Origin: Rahnella inusitata
GTDB lineage: Bacteria; Pseudomonadota; Gammaproteobacteria; Enterobacterales; Enterobacteriaceae
DNA: 64,000 nucleotides
Assembly: GCF_003263515.1 (NCBI RefSeq)
Contig: NZ_JYDE01000006.1
Span: forward strand, 124,001 to 188,000
Direction: 5' to 3'
Shown: positions 53,654-64,000 of the stretch, one piece after another
Layout: each line of letters opens with the position of its first letter
How positions within the stretch are numbered: the first letter of the stretch is position 1
Position numbers and translations under genes: made by a program
The notes under the pieces: generated by a model
Seen by the model: only the letters and a program-made list of their open reading frames with translations
What the model was told of the DNA's origin: nothing
Databases searched by the model: none

Positions 53654-53980
53654 AGCCAAAAATCCTTGTCAGTAGGTCAGGGTGACCGGAGGGCAATCAA
53701 AGCAGCAGGCCGCGCAGGGCGGTCTTACAGGACCGATAGTATGCGATTGTGTGAGCCAATAGACAATTTCCCAAATCCGAAATCGCTCTTTTTGTCGCAG
53801 GCTGATAAAAGCGGAAAGGTCATGAAAAATATTCAGGCAGATGAAATTCCCGCGAGGCTGAGTCCCGTCTGGCGCTCTATATTCCATTTAGTAACTAATC
53901 ATTCCTTTTCGTCATTTCAGATCAATTATTGCCTGCACGTATAGTCGGGATATTCATTCTGGTTATCAGTTAAGGCTTTT
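53654..53980. promoter_or_regulatory. Divergent gap between iap and cysG
   Basis: No gene and no CRISPR repeats are seen in this 327-base gap. The right half is AT-rich and should carry the CysB-dependent promoter of cysGDNC. An AAGG ribosome site precedes the cysG GTG by 5 bases. Confidence 0.5.
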
Positions 53981-55405
53981 GTGGACTATCTACCAATATT
54001 TGCCGACCTCAAACAACGCCCGGTGCTGGTTGTCGGTGGTGGCGAAGTCGCTGCTCGCAAAATAGATCTTCTCCTGCGGGCGGGCGCGCAAGTTCGGATA
54101 GTCGCGCAGGCACTTTCCCCCGAGCTGGAACAACGCAAACAGGCCGCAGAAGTCAGTTGGCTGGCGCAGGCTTTTCTGCCGGAACAGCTCGACGATGTGT
54201 TTCTGGTGATTGCGGCCACCGACGACGCGGCGCTCAATGCGGAAGTCTTCGAGCAGGCCAATCAGCGCTTCGTGATGGCTAACGTGGTTGACGATCAGCC
54301 GAAATGCTCCTTTATTTTCCCCTCGATTGTCGACCGTTCGCCGATTGTGGTAGCGATCTCCTCCAGCGGTAAAGCCCCGGTGCTGGCGCGTATGTTGCGC
54401 GAGAAGCTGGAAACCTTGCTGCCCACCAGTCTCGGGCAGATGGCCGATATCGCCGGACGCTGGCGTGAAAGTGTTAAAACGCAGTTCACCTCAATGCGTG
54501 CCCGCCGCCGGTTCTGGGAACAGGCATTTGCCGGACGCTTCGCCAGCCTCGCTTCTGCGGGAAAGCTCGCAGAAGCAGAACAGGCGCTGCAACAACAGTT
54601 AGAAAACGCGGAAGACATCTCGCATAGCGGCAATGTCACGCTGGTGGGCGCCGGGCCGGGTGATGCAGGATTACTTACCTTACGTGGATTGCAGGTTATG
54701 CAGCAGGCCGATGTAGTGCTTTATGACTATCTGGTCAGCGACGAAGTTTTAGATCTGGTACGTCGCGATGCCGATAAGATTTGCGTCGGTAAACGTGCGG
54801 GCAGCCATTCTGTTGCGCAGGAAGAAACCAACCGTCTGCTGGTCGAACTGGCCCTGCAGGGCAAAAAGGTCGTGCGGCTGAAAGGCGGCGATCCGTTTAT
54901 TTTTGGTCGCGGCGGGGAAGAGTTACAGGCCGTGCAGGCCGCGGGTATTCCTTTCCAGGTTGTCCCCGGCGTCACTGCGGCGGCAGGCGCCACGGCCTAT
55001 GCCGGTATCCCGCTGACTCACCGCGATCACGCGCAGAGCGTGGTGTTCGTGACCGGCCATTGTAAGCCGGAAGATAACGGAATTCAGTGGGAAACGCTGG
55101 CGAAAGGCAAGCAGACATTGGCGATTTACATGGGCACCCTCAAGGCGGCTGAAATCAGCCAGCAACTGATTGCTCATGGTCGCGCAGCGCACACTCCGGT
55201 CGCCGTGATTGGCCGGGGAACGCGTGCGGATCAGCAGGTGCTGACCGGCACGCTTGATAATCTTGAACATCTGGCTCAACAGGCGCCGACGCCGGCGTTG
55301 CTGGTGATTGGTGAGGTGGTAGCACTTCATCAGCAACTGGCGTGGTTTGGGCATCATCCTGAGACTGACGGTACTCAACGCCCGTCGGTTGTGAATTTGG
55401 CTTAA
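53981..55405 (+). CDS. cysG: Siroheme synthase
   Basis: CysG makes siroheme from uroporphyrinogen III by methylation, dehydrogenation and iron insertion. The 474-residue protein has the N-terminal NAD-binding dehydrogenase/ferrochelatase module ([17 protein letters not shown] at about 16-32) and the C-terminal SUMT methyltransferase ([16 protein letters not shown] near 222, [16 protein letters not shown] near 300). The start is GTG. In E. coli cysG is in the nir operon; placing it in front of cysDNC couples cofactor supply to sulfate assimilation and is a pattern known from other enterics. Confidence 0.96.
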   Translation: MDYLPIFADLKQRPVLVVGGGEVAARKIDLLLRAGAQVRIVAQALSPELEQRKQAAEVSWLAQAFLPEQLDDVFLVIAATDDAALNAEVFEQANQRFVMANVVDDQPKCSFIFPSIVDRSPIVVAISSSGKAPVLARMLREKLETLLPTSLGQMADIAGRWRESVKTQFTSMRARRRFWEQAFAGRFASLASAGKLAEAEQALQQQLENAEDISHSGNVTLVGAGPGDAGLLTLRGLQVMQQADVVLYDYLVSDEVLDLVRRDADKICVGKRAGSHSVAQEETNRLLVELALQGKKVVRLKGGDPFIFGRGGEELQAVQAAGIPFQVVPGVTAAAGATAYAGIPLTHRDHAQSVVFVTGHCKPEDNGIQWETLAKGKQTLAIYMGTLKAAEISQQLIAHGRAAHTPVAVIGRGTRADQQVLTGTLDNLEHLAQQAPTPALLVIGEVVALHQQLAWFGHHPETDGTQRPSVVNLA

Positions 55406-55415
55406 AGGATCTGTT

Positions 55416-56324
55416 ATGGACGAAAAACGACTGACTCATTTGCGGCAACTGGAGGCGGAGAGTATCCATATCATCCGTGAAGTGGCTGCTGAATTCGCCA
55501 ACCCGGTGATGATGTACTCCATCGGGAAAGATTCTTCGGTCATGCTGCATCTGGCGCGCAAGGCTTTCTTCCCCGGCACACTGCCGTTCCCGCTGCTACA
55601 CGTGGATACCGGCTGGAAATTCCGTGAAATGTACGAGTTCCGCGACCGCACGGCGAAAAATTACGGTTTCGAGCTGATTGTGCATAAGAACCCGGAAGGC
55701 GTGGCGATGGGCATTAACCCGTTCGTCCACGGCAGCGCCAAACACACCGACATCATGAAAACCGAAGGTCTGAAACAGGCGCTGAGCAAACACGGTTTTG
55801 ATGCGGCCTTCGGCGGTGCGCGCCGTGACGAAGAGAAATCCCGCGCCAAAGAGCGTATTTATTCGTTCCGTGACCGCTTCCACCGCTGGGATCCGAAAAA
55901 TCAGCGCCCGGAGCTGTGGCACAACTACAACGGCCAGATTAACAAAGGCGAAAGCATCCGCGTCTTCCCGCTCTCCAACTGGACCGAGCTGGATATCTGG
56001 CAGTACATCTATCTGGAAAATATCGAAATCGTTCCACTATACCTGGCCGCGCCGCGTCCGGTACTGGAGCGCGACGGCATGCTGCTGATGGTCGATGACG
56101 ACCGCATTGATTTGCAGCCGGGTGAAGTTATCGAGAAGAAAATGGTGCGCTTCCGTACTTTAGGGTGCTGGCCGCTGACCGGTGCCGTTGAATCCGAAGC
56201 GCAGTCGCTGCCGGAGATCATCGAAGAGATGCTGGTCTCAACCACCAGTGAACGACAAGGCCGCGCGATCGACCGCGATCAGGCCGGTTCGATGGAAATG
56301 AAAAAGCGTCAAGGGTACTTCTGA
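55416..56324 (+). CDS. cysD: Sulfate adenylyltransferase subunit 2
   Basis: CysD is the ATP pyrophosphatase-type catalytic subunit of ATP sulfurylase, which makes adenylyl sulfate. The 302-residue length is standard. The PP-loop is [13 protein letters not shown] near residue 36, and the second signature [16 protein letters not shown] lies near 130. It starts 10 bases after cysG and is followed after 13 bases by cysN, its GTPase partner. Confidence 0.97.
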   Translation: MDEKRLTHLRQLEAESIHIIREVAAEFANPVMMYSIGKDSSVMLHLARKAFFPGTLPFPLLHVDTGWKFREMYEFRDRTAKNYGFELIVHKNPEGVAMGINPFVHGSAKHTDIMKTEGLKQALSKHGFDAAFGGARRDEEKSRAKERIYSFRDRFHRWDPKNQRPELWHNYNGQINKGESIRVFPLSNWTELDIWQYIYLENIEIVPLYLAAPRPVLERDGMLLMVDDDRIDLQPGEVIEKKMVRFRTLGCWPLTGAVESEAQSLPEIIEEMLVSTTSERQGRAIDRDQAGSMEMKKRQGYF

Positions 56325-56337
56325 GGAGCCGCAGCTA

Positions 56338-57765
56338 ATGAATAACGCAATTGCACAACAAATCGCGGAGCAGGGCGGCGTCGAAGCTTACCTGCACGCC
56401 CAGCAACATAAAAGCCTGCTGCGCTTCCTGACCTGCGGCAGCGTCGATGACGGCAAAAGTACGTTGATCGGCCGCCTGCTGCATGACACGCGTCAGATCT
56501 ATGAAGATCAGTTGTCTTCACTGCATAACGACAGCAAACGTCACGGCACGCAGGGCGAGAAAATCGATCTGGCATTGCTGGTGGATGGCTTACAGGCCGA
56601 GCGCGAGCAGGGCATCACCATCGACGTGGCTTACCGCTACTTTTCTACCGAGAAGCGTAAGTTCATCATCGCTGATACGCCGGGGCACGAGCAGTACACC
56701 CGCAACATGGCGACCGGTGCCTCGACCTGCGATCTGGCGATCCTGCTGATCGACGCCCGTAAAGGAGTGCTGGATCAGACCCGTCGTCACAGCTTTATCG
56801 CCACACTGCTCGGGATCCGCCATCTGGTGGTTGCCGTGAATAAAATGGATCTGGTGGAGTACAGCGAAACCGTATTCGAGCAGTTTAAACAGGATTATCT
56901 GGATTTCGCGCAGCAACTGCCGACTGATCTGGACATCAAGTTTGTGCCGCTTTCTGCACTGGAAGGTGACAACGTTGCCACGCCAAGCGAGAAAATGAGT
57001 TGGTATACCGGCCCGACGCTGCTCGACGTGCTGGAAACCGTCAACATCATTAATATCCGCGAACAGCAGCCAATGCGTTTCCCGGTGCAGTACGTGAACC
57101 GTCCAAACCTCGATTTCCGCGGCTATGCCGGTACGCTGGCGTCAGGCTCGATCCGGGTCGGACAGAAAGTAAAAGTGTTGCCGTCTGGCGTGGAATCCAC
57201 CGTCGCGCGCATTGTGACCTTTGACGGTGATTTGCAGGAAGCCTGGGCAGGTGAAGCCATTACGCTGGTGCTGGCGGATGAGCGCGATATCAGCCGCGGC
57301 GATACGCTGGTGGATGCGAATGAAACCGTGAAGCCGGTGCAAAACGCCAAAGTCGACGTGGTGTGGATGGCGGAGCAACCGCTGAGCGTCGGCCAGAGCT
57401 ACGACATTAAAGTCGGCGGCAAGAAAGCCCGTGCGCGCGTGGAGAACATCGAATATCAGGTGGAGATTAATTCCCTGACGCAGCGTGTGGTGGAAAACCT
57501 GCCGCTTAACGGTATCGGTCTGGTCGAGCTGGCCTTTGACGAACCGCTGGTGCTGGATAACTACCAGAGCAATGCGGTCACCGGTGGCATCATCTTCATC
57601 GACCGACTGACTAACGTCACCGTTGGGGCCGGTCTGGTACGCGAAGCACTGGAGCAGGTGTATGAAGAGTCAGACAAATACAGCGCCTTTGAGCTGGAGC
57701 TGAACAGTCTGGTTCGCCGTCACTTCCCGCACTGGGGCGCACGCGACCTGCTTGGTGGCAAATAA
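56338..57765 (+). CDS. cysN: Sulfate adenylyltransferase subunit 1 (GTPase)
   Basis: CysN hydrolyses GTP to drive adenylyl sulfate formation by CysD. The 475-residue protein has EF-Tu-like G motifs: [12 protein letters not shown] (G1, near residue 35), [12 protein letters not shown] (G3, near 112) and NKMDLVEYS (G4, near 168), then beta-barrel domains II and III. It is not fused to CysC; cysC is a separate gene starting directly after the stop. Confidence 0.97.
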   Translation: MNNAIAQQIAEQGGVEAYLHAQQHKSLLRFLTCGSVDDGKSTLIGRLLHDTRQIYEDQLSSLHNDSKRHGTQGEKIDLALLVDGLQAEREQGITIDVAYRYFSTEKRKFIIADTPGHEQYTRNMATGASTCDLAILLIDARKGVLDQTRRHSFIATLLGIRHLVVAVNKMDLVEYSETVFEQFKQDYLDFAQQLPTDLDIKFVPLSALEGDNVATPSEKMSWYTGPTLLDVLETVNIINIREQQPMRFPVQYVNRPNLDFRGYAGTLASGSIRVGQKVKVLPSGVESTVARIVTFDGDLQEAWAGEAITLVLADERDISRGDTLVDANETVKPVQNAKVDVVWMAEQPLSVGQSYDIKVGGKKARARVENIEYQVEINSLTQRVVENLPLNGIGLVELAFDEPLVLDNYQSNAVTGGIIFIDRLTNVTVGAGLVREALEQVYEESDKYSAFELELNSLVRRHFPHWGARDLLGGK

Positions 57766-57766
57766 G

Positions 57767-58390
57767 ATGGCGTCTCAGGACTCGCAGTCAGTAAAAGATG
57801 AGAATGTCGTCTGGCATCCGCACGCCGTCACGCGTGCGGATCGCGAGAAACAACATGGTCACCTTGGTGCGGTGCTATGGTTCACCGGGCTTTCGGGTTC
57901 GGGGAAATCCACCGTCGCCGGTGCGCTGGAGCAGGCATTGCACGCGCTGGGCGTCAGCACGTATTTGCTCGATGGTGATAACGTCCGTCACGGGCTTTGC
58001 AGCGATCTGGGCTTTACCGATGACGATCGCCGTGAAAACATCCGCCGCGTCGGCGAAGTCGCCAAACTGATGGTGGATGCCGGGCAGGTGGTGCTGACCG
58101 CGTTTATCTCACCGCATCGCGCCGAGCGCGACATGGTGCGTGAGTTGCTGCAAGAAGGGCAGTTCATCGAAGTGTTTGTGGATACGCCGCTGTCGGTCTG
58201 TGAAGCGCGCGATCCGAAGGGTCTTTACAAAAAAGCGCGCGCCGGTGAACTGAAAAATTTCACCGGAATCGACTCTGAATATCAGCCGCCAGAAGCGCCG
58301 GACGTGCATCTTGAGGGGGAACAATTGGTAACACATTTGGTTCCCCAATTATTAGATGTGATGCGCCGGCGCGGTATTATCAATCCCTGA
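57767..58390 (+). CDS. cysC: Adenylylsulfate kinase
   Basis: CysC phosphorylates APS to PAPS. The 207-residue protein has the P-loop [14 protein letters not shown] near residue 40, the DGDNVRHGL segment near 69 and the lid motif [13 protein letters not shown] near 155. I start it at [10 protein letters not shown], one base after the cysN stop; a reading five codons longer overlaps cysN and is not in the family. It ends the cysGDNC run. Confidence 0.96.
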   Translation: MASQDSQSVKDENVVWHPHAVTRADREKQHGHLGAVLWFTGLSGSGKSTVAGALEQALHALGVSTYLLDGDNVRHGLCSDLGFTDDDRRENIRRVGEVAKLMVDAGQVVLTAFISPHRAERDMVRELLQEGQFIEVFVDTPLSVCEARDPKGLYKKARAGELKNFTGIDSEYQPPEAPDVHLEGEQLVTHLVPQLLDVMRRRGIINP

Positions 58391-58448
58391 ATGTTGCCGG
58401 CCAAACGCCACAGAGCGTGCCGGTTTACACTGAACACAGGGATCATCT

Positions 58449-58829
58449 ATGCAGGCTTTACTCAGCAGACTGGTCAGCCGGATCCGCCTTGATCGCCTCA
58501 GTGCGGATCATGCCCCGGCGCGACGGTTAGCACAGACCACAGACAGTGCAGAAAACGACGATCCGTCCTACTCCTTTCAGGGTGGATCTATTGGTTTCGC
58601 CTGTTACTGGCTGGCGCTGGCAATCCCTTTTTGGGTGTACGGCTCGAATACTCTGTTTTTCCTCCTCTATACCTGGCCCTTCTTCCTGGCGCTGATGCCG
58701 GTGTCGGTACTGATCGGTATCGCTTTCAGCATGCTTTTTCGCGGGGGCTGGTTCAAAACTCCCGTCGCTACCGGCGTTTGCGTTATCGGCATGTTCTGGA
58801 CCGTGTTCTCATTTCTCTCCGGCTGGTGA
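58449..58829 (+). CDS. ygbE: YgbE, DUF3561 inner-membrane protein
   Basis: The 126-residue protein has about three hydrophobic helices (roughly 48-66, 68-94 and 103-123) after a charged N-terminus. The SFQGGSIGFACYWLALAIPF segment is typical of YgbE. It has no known function. It follows cysC by 58 bases, as in E. coli, and may share its transcript. A terminator lies 20 bases downstream. Confidence 0.88.
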   Translation: MQALLSRLVSRIRLDRLSADHAPARRLAQTTDSAENDDPSYSFQGGSIGFACYWLALAIPFWVYGSNTLFFLLYTWPFFLALMPVSVLIGIAFSMLFRGGWFKTPVATGVCVIGMFWTVFSFLSGW

Positions 58830-58849
58830 GGGAAACAAACGTCTGTATC

Positions 58850-58872
58850 GGATCCTGTGAGGATCCTTTTTT
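58850..58872 (+). terminator. Terminator after ygbE
   Basis: GGATCC-TGTGA-GGATCC hairpin followed by six T residues. It closes the cysGDNC-ygbE block. Confidence 0.88.
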
Positions 58873-59044
58873 ATCTCTTTTGACTGGCGATTTTTCCGGC
58901 AATTCTTTTCCACGATGTAACCCATTGTGTCATTCTCACCCACAATTGCGTGCGTAAGTCTGAATCTCAACGGCAATTATCCTGCCACAGTGGAGTCAGA
59001 AGGAAAGTTGTGGGATGATTGCCCGGCTTTTTTAGGGGGCGGGG

Positions 59045-59365
59045 ATGGGCAAACTAACACTGCTGTTACTGATTTTACTTGGCTGGTTACAGTATTCGCT
59101 GTGGCTGGGCAAGAATGGTATTCATGATTACGTGCGTGTGAACGATGACGTTGAAGTGCAGCAGGTCAACAACGGCAAACTGAAATCACGTAACGACCAA
59201 TTATTCGCTGAAATCGACGATTTAAACGGCGGTCAGGAAGCGATCGAAGAACGCGCACGCAACGAACTGGGTATGATTAAACCCGGTGAGACTTTCTATC
59301 GTCTGGTGCCAGACAATAAACGCGCTCCGGGCAGCAATCTTTCGCAAAATAATTCGAACCCATAG
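59045..59365 (+). CDS. ftsB: Cell division protein FtsB
   Basis: FtsB joins FtsL and FtsQ in the divisome core. The 106-residue protein has a short cytoplasmic start, one transmembrane helix (about 3-21) and a periplasmic coiled coil (about 28-70), with the conserved [18 protein letters not shown] at its end. GGGGCGGGG lies just upstream of the ATG. ispD starts 2 bases after the stop. Confidence 0.95.
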   Translation: MGKLTLLLLILLGWLQYSLWLGKNGIHDYVRVNDDVEVQQVNNGKLKSRNDQLFAEIDDLNGGQEAIEERARNELGMIKPGETFYRLVPDNKRAPGSNLSQNNSNP

Positions 59366-59367
59366 CC

Positions 59368-60087
59368 ATGAGCCACACCGCAGTTTCCCTTCCAAAGGTC
59401 ATTGCCGTTTTACCCGCTGCCGGAATTGGCAGCCGTATGCAGGCAGAGTGTCCTAAGCAATATCTTTCTATCGGCGGTAAAACGCTGATAGAACATTCGA
59501 TCCGCGCTTTGTTGCACAATCATCAGGTCACTAAAGTTATCGTGGCGCTGAGCCCGCATGACACGCAGTTCGCGTCGCTGCCAATTGCTCAGGATCCCCG
59601 CATTGCAGTGGTGATCGGTGGCGGCGAGCGCGCTGAGTCCGTGATGGCGGGTCTTGAGGCTGCCGGAGAACGTGGCTGGGTGCTGGTACATGATGCCGCG
59701 CGCCCTTGTCTGCACCCCGATGATCTGAATAATTTGCTGGCGATTTCAACGAGCAGTAAGACCGGCGGGATCCTCGCCGCGCCGGTTCGCGACACCATGA
59801 AGCGCGGAGAAACCGGTTTGCAGGCTATCGCGCACACGGTCGATCGCCAGGATCTCTGGCATGCGCTGACCCCCCAATTTTTCCCTCTCGAATTACTGAA
59901 AATCTGCCTGCGCCGTGCGCTCAATGAAGGCGCTGTGGTCACTGATGAAGCTTCTGCAATGGAATATTGTGGCTATCATCCGGTGTTGGTCCCTGCGCGG
60001 GCCGATAATATTAAAGTCACCAGGCCGGAAGATCTGGCACTGGCTGAATTCTATTTAACCCGCATATCCCACGAGGAGAACGCATAA
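59368..60087 (+). CDS. ispD: 2-C-methyl-D-erythritol 4-phosphate cytidylyltransferase
   Basis: IspD couples CTP to methylerythritol phosphate in the MEP isoprenoid pathway. The 239-residue protein has the nucleotide-binding [19 protein letters not shown] near residue 15, with the catalytic Arg and Lys, and HDAARPC near 109. Its stop overlaps the ispF start by one base (TAATG), so translation is coupled with the next pathway gene but one. Confidence 0.97.
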   Translation: MSHTAVSLPKVIAVLPAAGIGSRMQAECPKQYLSIGGKTLIEHSIRALLHNHQVTKVIVALSPHDTQFASLPIAQDPRIAVVIGGGERAESVMAGLEAAGERGWVLVHDAARPCLHPDDLNNLLAISTSSKTGGILAAPVRDTMKRGETGLQAIAHTVDRQDLWHALTPQFFPLELLKICLRRALNEGAVVTDEASAMEYCGYHPVLVPARADNIKVTRPEDLALAEFYLTRISHEENA

Positions 60088-60560
60088 TGCGTATCGGTCA
60101 CGGTTTTGATGTACATAAGTTTGGCGGCGAAGGCCCGCTGGTGATCGGCGGCGTGCGTATTCCTTATCCGCAAGGTTTGCTGGCGCACTCCGACGGTGAT
60201 GTCGCGCTGCATGCGGCAACGGATGCCCTGCTTGGCGCTGCGGCGCTGGGGGATATTGGTAAATTGTTCCCTGATACCGACCCGGCTTACAAAGGTGCTG
60301 ACAGCCGTGAGCTGCTGCGCGAAGCGTACCGCCGCATCCGTGCGAAAGGCTACAAGCTGGGCAATCTGGATATCACTATCATCGCGCAGGCGCCTAAAAT
60401 GGCGCCGCACATTCCGCAGATGCGCGTGTTTCTGGCCGAAGATTTGCAGTGTCATATGGACGACGTTAACGTTAAAGCCACCACCACTGAACAGCTGGGT
60501 TTCACCGGCCGTGGCGAAGGTATCGCATGCGAAGCCGTAGCCCTGCTGATTAAGGAATGA
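60087..60560 (+). CDS. ispF: 2-C-methyl-D-erythritol 2,4-cyclodiphosphate synthase
   Basis: IspF cyclises the CDP-methylerythritol phosphate intermediate with loss of CMP. The 157-residue protein begins [13 protein letters not shown], giving metal ligands Asp8 and His10. The third ligand is His42 in [10 protein letters not shown] region. The [12 protein letters not shown] tail contacts the nucleotide. Start overlaps the ispD stop; truD follows after 4 bases. Confidence 0.97.
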   Translation: MRIGHGFDVHKFGGEGPLVIGGVRIPYPQGLLAHSDGDVALHAATDALLGAAALGDIGKLFPDTDPAYKGADSRELLREAYRRIRAKGYKLGNLDITIIAQAPKMAPHIPQMRVFLAEDLQCHMDDVNVKATTTEQLGFTGRGEGIACEAVALLIKE

Positions 60561-60564
60561 TGTT

Positions 60565-61629
60565 GTGGAAGATTACCGCATGATAGATATGTCCCGTCTC
60601 ACCTGGTTGCTGGGCGAGCCCGTGGCAACCGGCCAGCTGAAAGCCAATCCGGAAGACTTTATCGTCGAAGAAGACTTGGGCTTTGAGCCGGATGGCGAGG
60701 GTGAACATCTGTTAGTGCGGATCCGCAAAAACGGCTGCAACACGCAGTTTGTCGCCGAGCAGCTGGCGCGTTTCGCCAAAGTGCATCCGCGCGATGTCAG
60801 CTACGCCGGTCTGAAAGACAGGCATGCGGTCACTGAACAATGGTTTTGCCTGCATTTGCCGGGCAAAGTCGACCCAGACCTTAGCCAGTTTGATCTCGAA
60901 GGCTGCGAAGTGATCCGCGCTTCACGCCATCGCAAAAAAATGCGCATCGGCACACTGAAAGGCAATGCGTTTACGCTGGTGCTGCGTCAGATAAGTGATA
61001 TTGAGAATGTGGAAACCCGTCTGGCGAAGATAGCAGAACAGGGCGTACCGAACTATTTCGGGACACAGCGCTTTGGCCGTGGCGGCAATAATCTGGTGCA
61101 GGCGAAACGCTGGGCAACCAACGAAGCCCGTCCGAAAGAGCGCGCAAAGCGCAGCTTCTATTTGTCGGCCAGCCGCAGCGCGATGTTCAACATCGTCGCC
61201 AGCCAGCGTCTGGCGGAGAATACGGTGCGTCAGGTGATGCTTGGTGACGCCTTGCAGCTCAGTGGACGCGGCAGCTGGTTTGTCGCGAAAGCGGAAGAGT
61301 TTGACTCTCTGCTGCCGCGTGTAGAAAGCGGCGAGTTGCTGGTGACGGCACCCCTGCCCGGTGATGGCCCGTTAGGGACGCTGGAAGACGCGGAAGCATT
61401 CGAGCTGGCTTGCCTGAGCTCTCAGGCTGATCTACTGTCATTACTGAAACGCGAAAGAGTCGAACCTGCGCGTCGCGCCATCATGTTGCAACCGTTACAG
61501 ATGCATTGGCAACGTTGGGATGATGTGACTCTGGAACTCAAATTCTGGCTACCGGCAGGCAGCTACGCGACGAGCGTTGTGCGCGAGCTGATGCATCTGG
61601 ATGAAATCAATGCGGATATTACTGAGTAA
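60565..61629 (+). CDS. truD: tRNA pseudouridine-13 synthase
   Basis: TruD isomerises U13 of tRNA-Glu. The 354-residue protein has the catalytic Asp85 in [14 protein letters not shown] and the family-specific [15 protein letters not shown] near residue 163. The start is taken as GTG, with AAGGA 7-8 bases upstream; an ATG five codons later aligns with the E. coli start and is a good alternative. Its 3' end overlaps surE by 20 bases. Confidence 0.95.
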   Translation: MEDYRMIDMSRLTWLLGEPVATGQLKANPEDFIVEEDLGFEPDGEGEHLLVRIRKNGCNTQFVAEQLARFAKVHPRDVSYAGLKDRHAVTEQWFCLHLPGKVDPDLSQFDLEGCEVIRASRHRKKMRIGTLKGNAFTLVLRQISDIENVETRLAKIAEQGVPNYFGTQRFGRGGNNLVQAKRWATNEARPKERAKRSFYLSASRSAMFNIVASQRLAENTVRQVMLGDALQLSGRGSWFVAKAEEFDSLLPRVESGELLVTAPLPGDGPLGTLEDAEAFELACLSSQADLLSLLKRERVEPARRAIMLQPLQMHWQRWDDVTLELKFWLPAGSYATSVVRELMHLDEINADITE

Positions 61630-62374
61630 CGACGACGGCGTACTGGCTCCCGGCATTCAGGCGCTGGCGTCCGCGCTGCGTGAATTTGCCGAGGTGACGC
61701 TGGTCGCCCCCGACCGCAACCGCAGCGGCGCTTCCAATGCGCTGACGCTGGACGGCCCGTTACGTATTCAGTCCTATCCCAATGGCGATACCGCTGTCAT
61801 TAACGGCACGCCCACCGATTGTGTCTATCTTGGCGTTAATACCCTGATGCGTCCGCGTCCGGACATCGTGGTTTCCGGCATCAACGCCGGTCCGAATCTG
61901 GGCGATGATGTGATTTACTCGGGTACGGTCGCCGCTGCTATGGAAGGCCGTCATCTCGGTTTTCCTGCGCTGGCGGTTTCACTCGACGGGCATCAACATT
62001 ACGACACCGCTGCCATCATCACCTGCCGCCTTCTCAGGGCGCTGGCGCGCGAGCCTTTGCGTACTGGCAAAATTCTGAATGTTAATGTCCCGGATCTGCC
62101 TTTGTCTGAAATTAAAGGCATTCGCGTCACGCGTTGTGGTAGCCGTCATCCGGCTGAACAGGTATTTTGTCAGCAGGATCCCCGGGGGCAGGATTTGTAC
62201 TGGATCGGCCCGCCGGGCGATAAGTTTGATGTCGCGCCAGATACGGACTTTGCCGCCGTTGCGCAAGGTTATGTGTCAGTGACGCCTCTTCAGGTGGATT
62301 TAACCGCCTATGCGGCTCAGGATGTCGTGGTCTCATGGTTAGAAAAGGCCGGGGTGAGCGCGAATGGTGAATAA
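61610..62374 (+). CDS. surE: 5'/3'-nucleotidase SurE
   Basis: SurE is a survival-associated nucleotidase and exopolyphosphatase. The 254-residue protein starts [11 protein letters not shown], with metal ligands Asp8 and Asp9; Ser in RNRSGASN (near 39) and Asn in [12 protein letters not shown] (near 92) complete the site. I chose the ATG three codons after an earlier in-frame one, because it gives the family N-terminus and has GGA at good spacing. It overlaps truD before it and pcm after it by 11 bases. Confidence 0.96.
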   Translation: MRILLSNDDGVLAPGIQALASALREFAEVTLVAPDRNRSGASNALTLDGPLRIQSYPNGDTAVINGTPTDCVYLGVNTLMRPRPDIVVSGINAGPNLGDDVIYSGTVAAAMEGRHLGFPALAVSLDGHQHYDTAAIITCRLLRALAREPLRTGKILNVNVPDLPLSEIKGIRVTRCGSRHPAEQVFCQQDPRGQDLYWIGPPGDKFDVAPDTDFAAVAQGYVSVTPLQVDLTAYAAQDVVVSWLEKAGVSANGE

Positions 62375-62990
62375 GCCGATGTATAACCTGCTGGAACAGC
62401 TGCGCCAGCAGGGTATCCACGATGAAAAATTGCTGCATGCCATTGAGGCCGTGCCGCGCGAGCGTTTTGTCGACGAAGCGTTTCAACACAAAGCCTACGA
62501 AAATACTGCGCTGCCGATTGGCTCAGGGCAGACCATCTCCCAGCCTTATACAGTGGCGCGAATGACCGAACTGCTGCGCCTTAAGCCTTCATCACGCGTG
62601 CTTGAGATCGGCACCGGTTCCGGTTATCAAACGGCGATTCTGGCGCATCTGGTGGAGCACGTATTTTCGGTTGAACGGATAAAAGGGTTACAGTGGCAGG
62701 CGAAGAGACGCCTCAAGCAACTCGATTTGCACAATGTTTCTACGCGCCATGGCGACGGCTGGCTGGGATGGCCTTCGCGAGGGCCGTTTGATGCCATCAT
62801 TGTCACTGCTGCACCCCCTGAAATTCCCCAAGATTTGCTGCAACAACTCGATGACGGCGGCGTCATGATCCTGCCCGTCGGCGAAGAGAATCAAACTCTG
62901 CAACGCATAACCCGACGTGGAGACGAGTTCGCTGCCGAAACAATTGAAGCAGTCCGCTTTGTCCCTCTGGTGAAAGGCGAGCTGGCCTGA
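62364..62990 (+). CDS. pcm: Protein-L-isoaspartate O-methyltransferase
   Basis: Pcm repairs isoaspartyl residues using SAM. The 208-residue length equals that of E. coli. The SAM site is [18 protein letters not shown] near residue 78, preceded by the substrate-binding [13 protein letters not shown] near 55. It starts inside surE, so the surE-pcm pair is translationally coupled. nlpD follows after about 230 bases. Confidence 0.97.
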   Translation: MVNKPMYNLLEQLRQQGIHDEKLLHAIEAVPRERFVDEAFQHKAYENTALPIGSGQTISQPYTVARMTELLRLKPSSRVLEIGTGSGYQTAILAHLVEHVFSVERIKGLQWQAKRRLKQLDLHNVSTRHGDGWLGWPSRGPFDAIIVTAAPPEIPQDLLQQLDDGGVMILPVGEENQTLQRITRRGDEFAAETIEAVRFVPLVKGELA

Positions 62991-63158
62991 TCCCGGTACT
63001 CTGCAGGACTAACCCCTTAAAATTTAAATACAACTGTTATATGGTGCTGTACTGGCTATGTTGATAGCATCCACTACAGTTTTTTATGGCACAGCGCATT
63101 CGGGGATTGGCCTGAGTGGGCATGTTGCCTGCCCGCACGGTATGACATGATACGAAAA

Positions 63159-63172
63159 GCGCCAGCTGGCGC
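63159..63172. repeat. 14-bp palindrome upstream of nlpD
   Basis: GCGCCAGCTGGCGC is a perfect palindrome 50 bases before the nlpD ATG, in its leader or promoter. Function unknown. Confidence 0.5.
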
Positions 63173-63221
63173 GGTGTGCGTGGTTAAAGCGTTATTCTGA
63201 GATTGCCGTAACGGGGGAAAT

Positions 63222-64000
63222 ATGAGCACGGGAAGCCCAATAAAAACACTAAGCCGCATTGCGGTCTGTACGTTTATCAGTGCCTGGATGGCGGGATGTA
63301 CGAACAATTCAACCACATCGGCACCCATCAGCAGCGTAAATGGCGGCGGTGGCGGTAGTCAGACCCGTCAGAATACTCCGAATTCCTCGCAGCTAAATGC
63401 ACCTGCGATCGGCTCCGGTGGACACATTGTGTACAACCGTAGCTACAATTCTATCCCTAAAGGTAGCTATAGCGGCAGCACCTATCAGGTTAAGCGTGGC
63501 GACACCCTGTTTTACATCGCCTGGATCACCGGAAACGACTTCCGAGACCTTGCGGCGCGTAACAATATTGCCGCGCCGTACAATCTGGAAGTCGGTCAAA
63601 ATATCCAGATTAACAACGTCTCTTCGGCGGCCAGCACGGGCGGATCTTTAGCCGTTACGGACGCGACAAATGGTGGTGTTCCGAAAGTTCCGACGGGTGG
63701 AATGCTCACAGGTTCTGTGGTTGCATCTCAACCAACTACCACGTATTCTGATTCTTCTGGTAAACAGAATGTAGGTAAGATGTTGCCTTCATCAGGTGCA
63801 GTGACCACGACCACACCTGTTGCCGTAGCCAGTACTCCCGTTAGCACTCCGACAAATAATGGCGGTCCGGTTTCCACATGGAAATGGCCGACTGACGGGA
63901 AAATTATCGATAATTTCTCAGCTTCTGAAGGGGGAAATAAGGGGATCGATATCGCTGGTTCGCGCGGACAGTCTGTCGTCGCCACCGCCTCAGGGCGTGT
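63222..64000 (+). CDS. nlpD: NlpD, LysM/M23 lipoprotein activator of amidase AmiC (5' part)
   Basis: The first 259 codons are in the window; the gene runs off the right edge. NlpD is an outer-membrane lipoprotein that activates AmiC for daughter-cell separation. A signal with lipobox MAGC (Cys26) is followed by a Ser/Gly/Asn-rich linker. The LysM domain (about 85-130) contains YQVKRGDTLFYIAWITG. A long Thr/Pro/Val-rich linker leads to the start of the degenerate M23 domain (WKWPTDGKIIDNF). GGGGGAAA precedes the ATG. In enterics the main rpoS promoter lies inside nlpD, so rpoS should follow beyond the window. Confidence 0.95.
   Translation, partial: MSTGSPIKTLSRIAVCTFISAWMAGCTNNSTTSAPISSVNGGGGGSQTRQNTPNSSQLNAPAIGSGGHIVYNRSYNSIPKGSYSGSTYQVKRGDTLFYIAWITGNDFRDLAARNNIAAPYNLEVGQNIQINNVSSAASTGGSLAVTDATNGGVPKVPTGGMLTGSVVASQPTTTYSDSSGKQNVGKMLPSSGAVTTTTPVAVASTPVSTPTNNGGPVSTWKWPTDGKIIDNFSASEGGNKGIDIAGSRGQSVVATASGR

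Noticed and set aside
53666-53944. Small plus-strand open frame in the iap-cysG gap
   Set aside because: No ribosome site or recognisable protein pattern; the region should be the cysG promoter.
52540-53980. Possible CRISPR array beside iap, as in E. coli
   Set aside because: I looked for regularly spaced repeats of about 28-29 bases around iap and found none.

Overview
The window is a stretch of chromosome from a gammaproteobacterium of the order Enterobacterales. Nearly every gene is recognisable as an E. coli-type housekeeping gene, and most sit in the order known from enterics: tolC-nudF-yqiB-cpdA-yqiA-parE, parC-plsC-ftsP, yghB-metC, exbB-exbD, garD/garPLRK, barA/rlmD-relA-mazG-pyrG-eno, cysJIH-iap-cysGDNC, and ftsB-ispDF-truD-surE-pcm-nlpD. 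An ExbB with a long N-terminal extension (as in Serratia), cysG inside the sulfate cluster, a TRAP transporter beside metC and the absence of mazEF point to the Yersiniaceae side (Serratia, Rahnella, Ewingella or a relative) rather than Escherichia. This placement is inference; no rRNA or other marker is present.

Layout. 1-5.4 kb: ygiC (partial), ygiB and tolC on the minus strand, divergent from the overlapping nudF-yqiB-cpdA-yqiA group. 5.4-11 kb: topoisomerase IV genes parE and parC flank the quinone-redox pair mdaB-ygiN. 11-17.7 kb: plsC, ftsP, dkgA, the AraC-type regulator yqhC, the DedA membrane protein yghB and metC. 17.8-20.7 kb: a three-gene TRAP transporter (dctPQM type). 21-22.5 kb: exbB-exbD behind a Fur-box-like site. 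22.6-30.5 kb: the galactarate catabolic locus (garD divergent from garPLRK), followed by a fold-type III PLP enzyme gene. 30.6-42.2 kb: barA, rlmD, relA, an AT-rich gene of unknown function, mazG, pyrG and eno. 42.3-45.6 kb: an RpiR regulator, a PTS permease and nanE, apparently a cassette for N-acetylmannosamine. 45.6-47.9 kb: queE, queD and a secreted alpha/beta hydrolase. 48-58.8 kb: the sulfate assimilation cluster cysJIH, iap, cysGDNC, ygbE. 59-64 kb: ftsB, ispD, ispF, truD, surE, pcm and the start of nlpD.

The genes connect in several ways. CysDNC activate sulfate to PAPS, CysH reduces it, CysJI reduce sulfite, and CysG makes the siroheme that CysI needs; MetC then acts on the methionine branch. 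GarD, GarL, GarR and GarK turn galactarate or glucarate into 2-phosphoglycerate and pyruvate, and 2-phosphoglycerate is the substrate of the enolase encoded 12 kb away. IspD and IspF are two steps of the MEP isoprenoid pathway. QueE and QueD belong to queuosine (preQ0) synthesis.

I found no rRNA, tRNA, insertion sequence, prophage or CRISPR array. The parts that differ from the conserved backbone are the AT-rich gene at 37.1-37.8 kb with an unusual palindrome beside it, the TRAP operon, the PTS-nanE cassette, and the fold-type III PLP gene after garK. The AT-rich gene is the only protein-coding gene here that I cannot assign to any family, and it is the best candidate for something undescribed. 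Nothing in the sequence proves a new multi-gene system.
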